From: Hyphomicrobiales bacterium
GTDB lineage: Bacteria; Pseudomonadota; Alphaproteobacteria; Rhizobiales; Beijerinckiaceae
Assembly (NCBI GenBank): GCA_003164825.1
Contig: PLUH01000400.1
Location: 2,117-16,375, forward strand
Length of the DNA stretch: 14,259 nucleotides
Reading direction: 5' to 3'
Shown: piece by piece, positions 14,058 through 14,259 of the stretch
Layout: every line of letters starts with the position of its first letter
Position numbering within the stretch: the first letter of the stretch is position 1
The notes under the pieces: generated by a model
Told to the model about the DNA's origin: nothing
The model's input: the letters and a program-made list of their open reading frames with translations, nothing else
The model's database searches: none
Program-made: the position numbers and the translations under genes

Positions 14058-14259
14058 TTTCGCGACCCCTGCCCTAGAGGACCAGTTTGCCCCTGAAAGT
14101 TCTTCCAGCGCCTATTGCTTGTCCTTATACATATGTCAACGCGTTCGGGCGGGTGGGCGGCACAATGGCCAAATTTTGCAACGCTTTGACAAAATACAGT
14201 CATAGACCGCGAGAGAATCCAGCGACGGAGTTTAGAGATTTTCATCGCTCTTTCTGGGG
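14058..14259 (-). promoter_or_regulatory. Upstream region of cpaB with a weak sigma70-like promoter
   Basis: About 200 nt upstream of cpaB hold no convincing gene. On the minus strand TTGACA (14140-14135) has a good -35 match. A poor -10 (AATAGG, 14117-14112) follows after 17 nt, which would start transcription near 14105 and leave a leader of roughly 50 nt. The area around 14130-14200 is locally more A+T-rich than the genes. The -10 match is weak, so the promoter is only a suggestion. A flp pilin gene could lie further upstream, outside the window. Confidence 0.3.

Noticed and set aside
14054..14245. 63-residue minus-strand open frame upstream of cpaB, considered as a pilin
   Set aside because: There is no prepilin-type Gly-x(4)-Glu site and no hydrophobic helix of the right length. 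It also runs into the cpaB start, so it is not a credible Flp gene.

Overview
The window is G+C-rich DNA from an alphaproteobacterium. It most likely belongs to the Hyphomicrobiales (Rhizobiales), possibly near Methylocystaceae or Beijerinckiaceae, but the lineage below class level is only inferred. The basis is a GapR/DUF2312 protein (a family typical of Alphaproteobacteria), the Caulobacter/Rhizobium-type cpa/tad gene content, and the codon use. No RNA gene, insertion sequence or CRISPR array was seen.

Left part, plus strand (1-1939): the 3' part of a short-chain dehydrogenase/reductase gene, then an N-formylglutamate amidohydrolase, then a small gene for a GapR-like nucleoid-associated protein. 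These look like ordinary chromosomal genes. A stand-alone gene follows (2058-2645, plus strand). It encodes a secreted protein with one domain like the N-terminal domain of the CpaC secretin, a Cys pair, and a short Gly-Leu-Pro-Gly repeat tail. It converges on the pilus operon with only 12 nt between the stop codons.

Main part, minus strand (2658-14057): an eleven-gene Tad (tight adherence / Flp type IVc pilus) locus. In transcription order it is cpaB, cpaC (secretin), a small lipoprotein, two TadE-like pseudopilin genes, a TadG-like gene, cpaE/tadZ, tadA/cpaF (ATPase), tadB and tadC (inner-membrane platform) and tadD (TPR lipoprotein). The first five genes are joined by 1-4 nt stop/start overlaps. 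Gaps of 93, 166, 62 and 88 nt separate later genes, and several of these gaps contain inverted repeats. A weak sigma70-like promoter can be proposed upstream of cpaB.

How it works together: TadA would power assembly at the TadB/TadC platform, CpaE/TadZ would position the machine, and CpaC would form the outer-membrane channel with help from CpaB, TadD and the small lipoprotein. TadE-like and TadG-like proteins would be minor pilins or envelope components. The major pilin Flp and the prepilin peptidase (CpaA/TadV) are not in the window; they may lie beyond the right edge or elsewhere. No clear CpaD is present: a short, different lipoprotein occupies that slot. The least routine items are the stand-alone secretin-N-domain protein, the lipoprotein in the CpaD slot, and the intercistronic inverted repeats.
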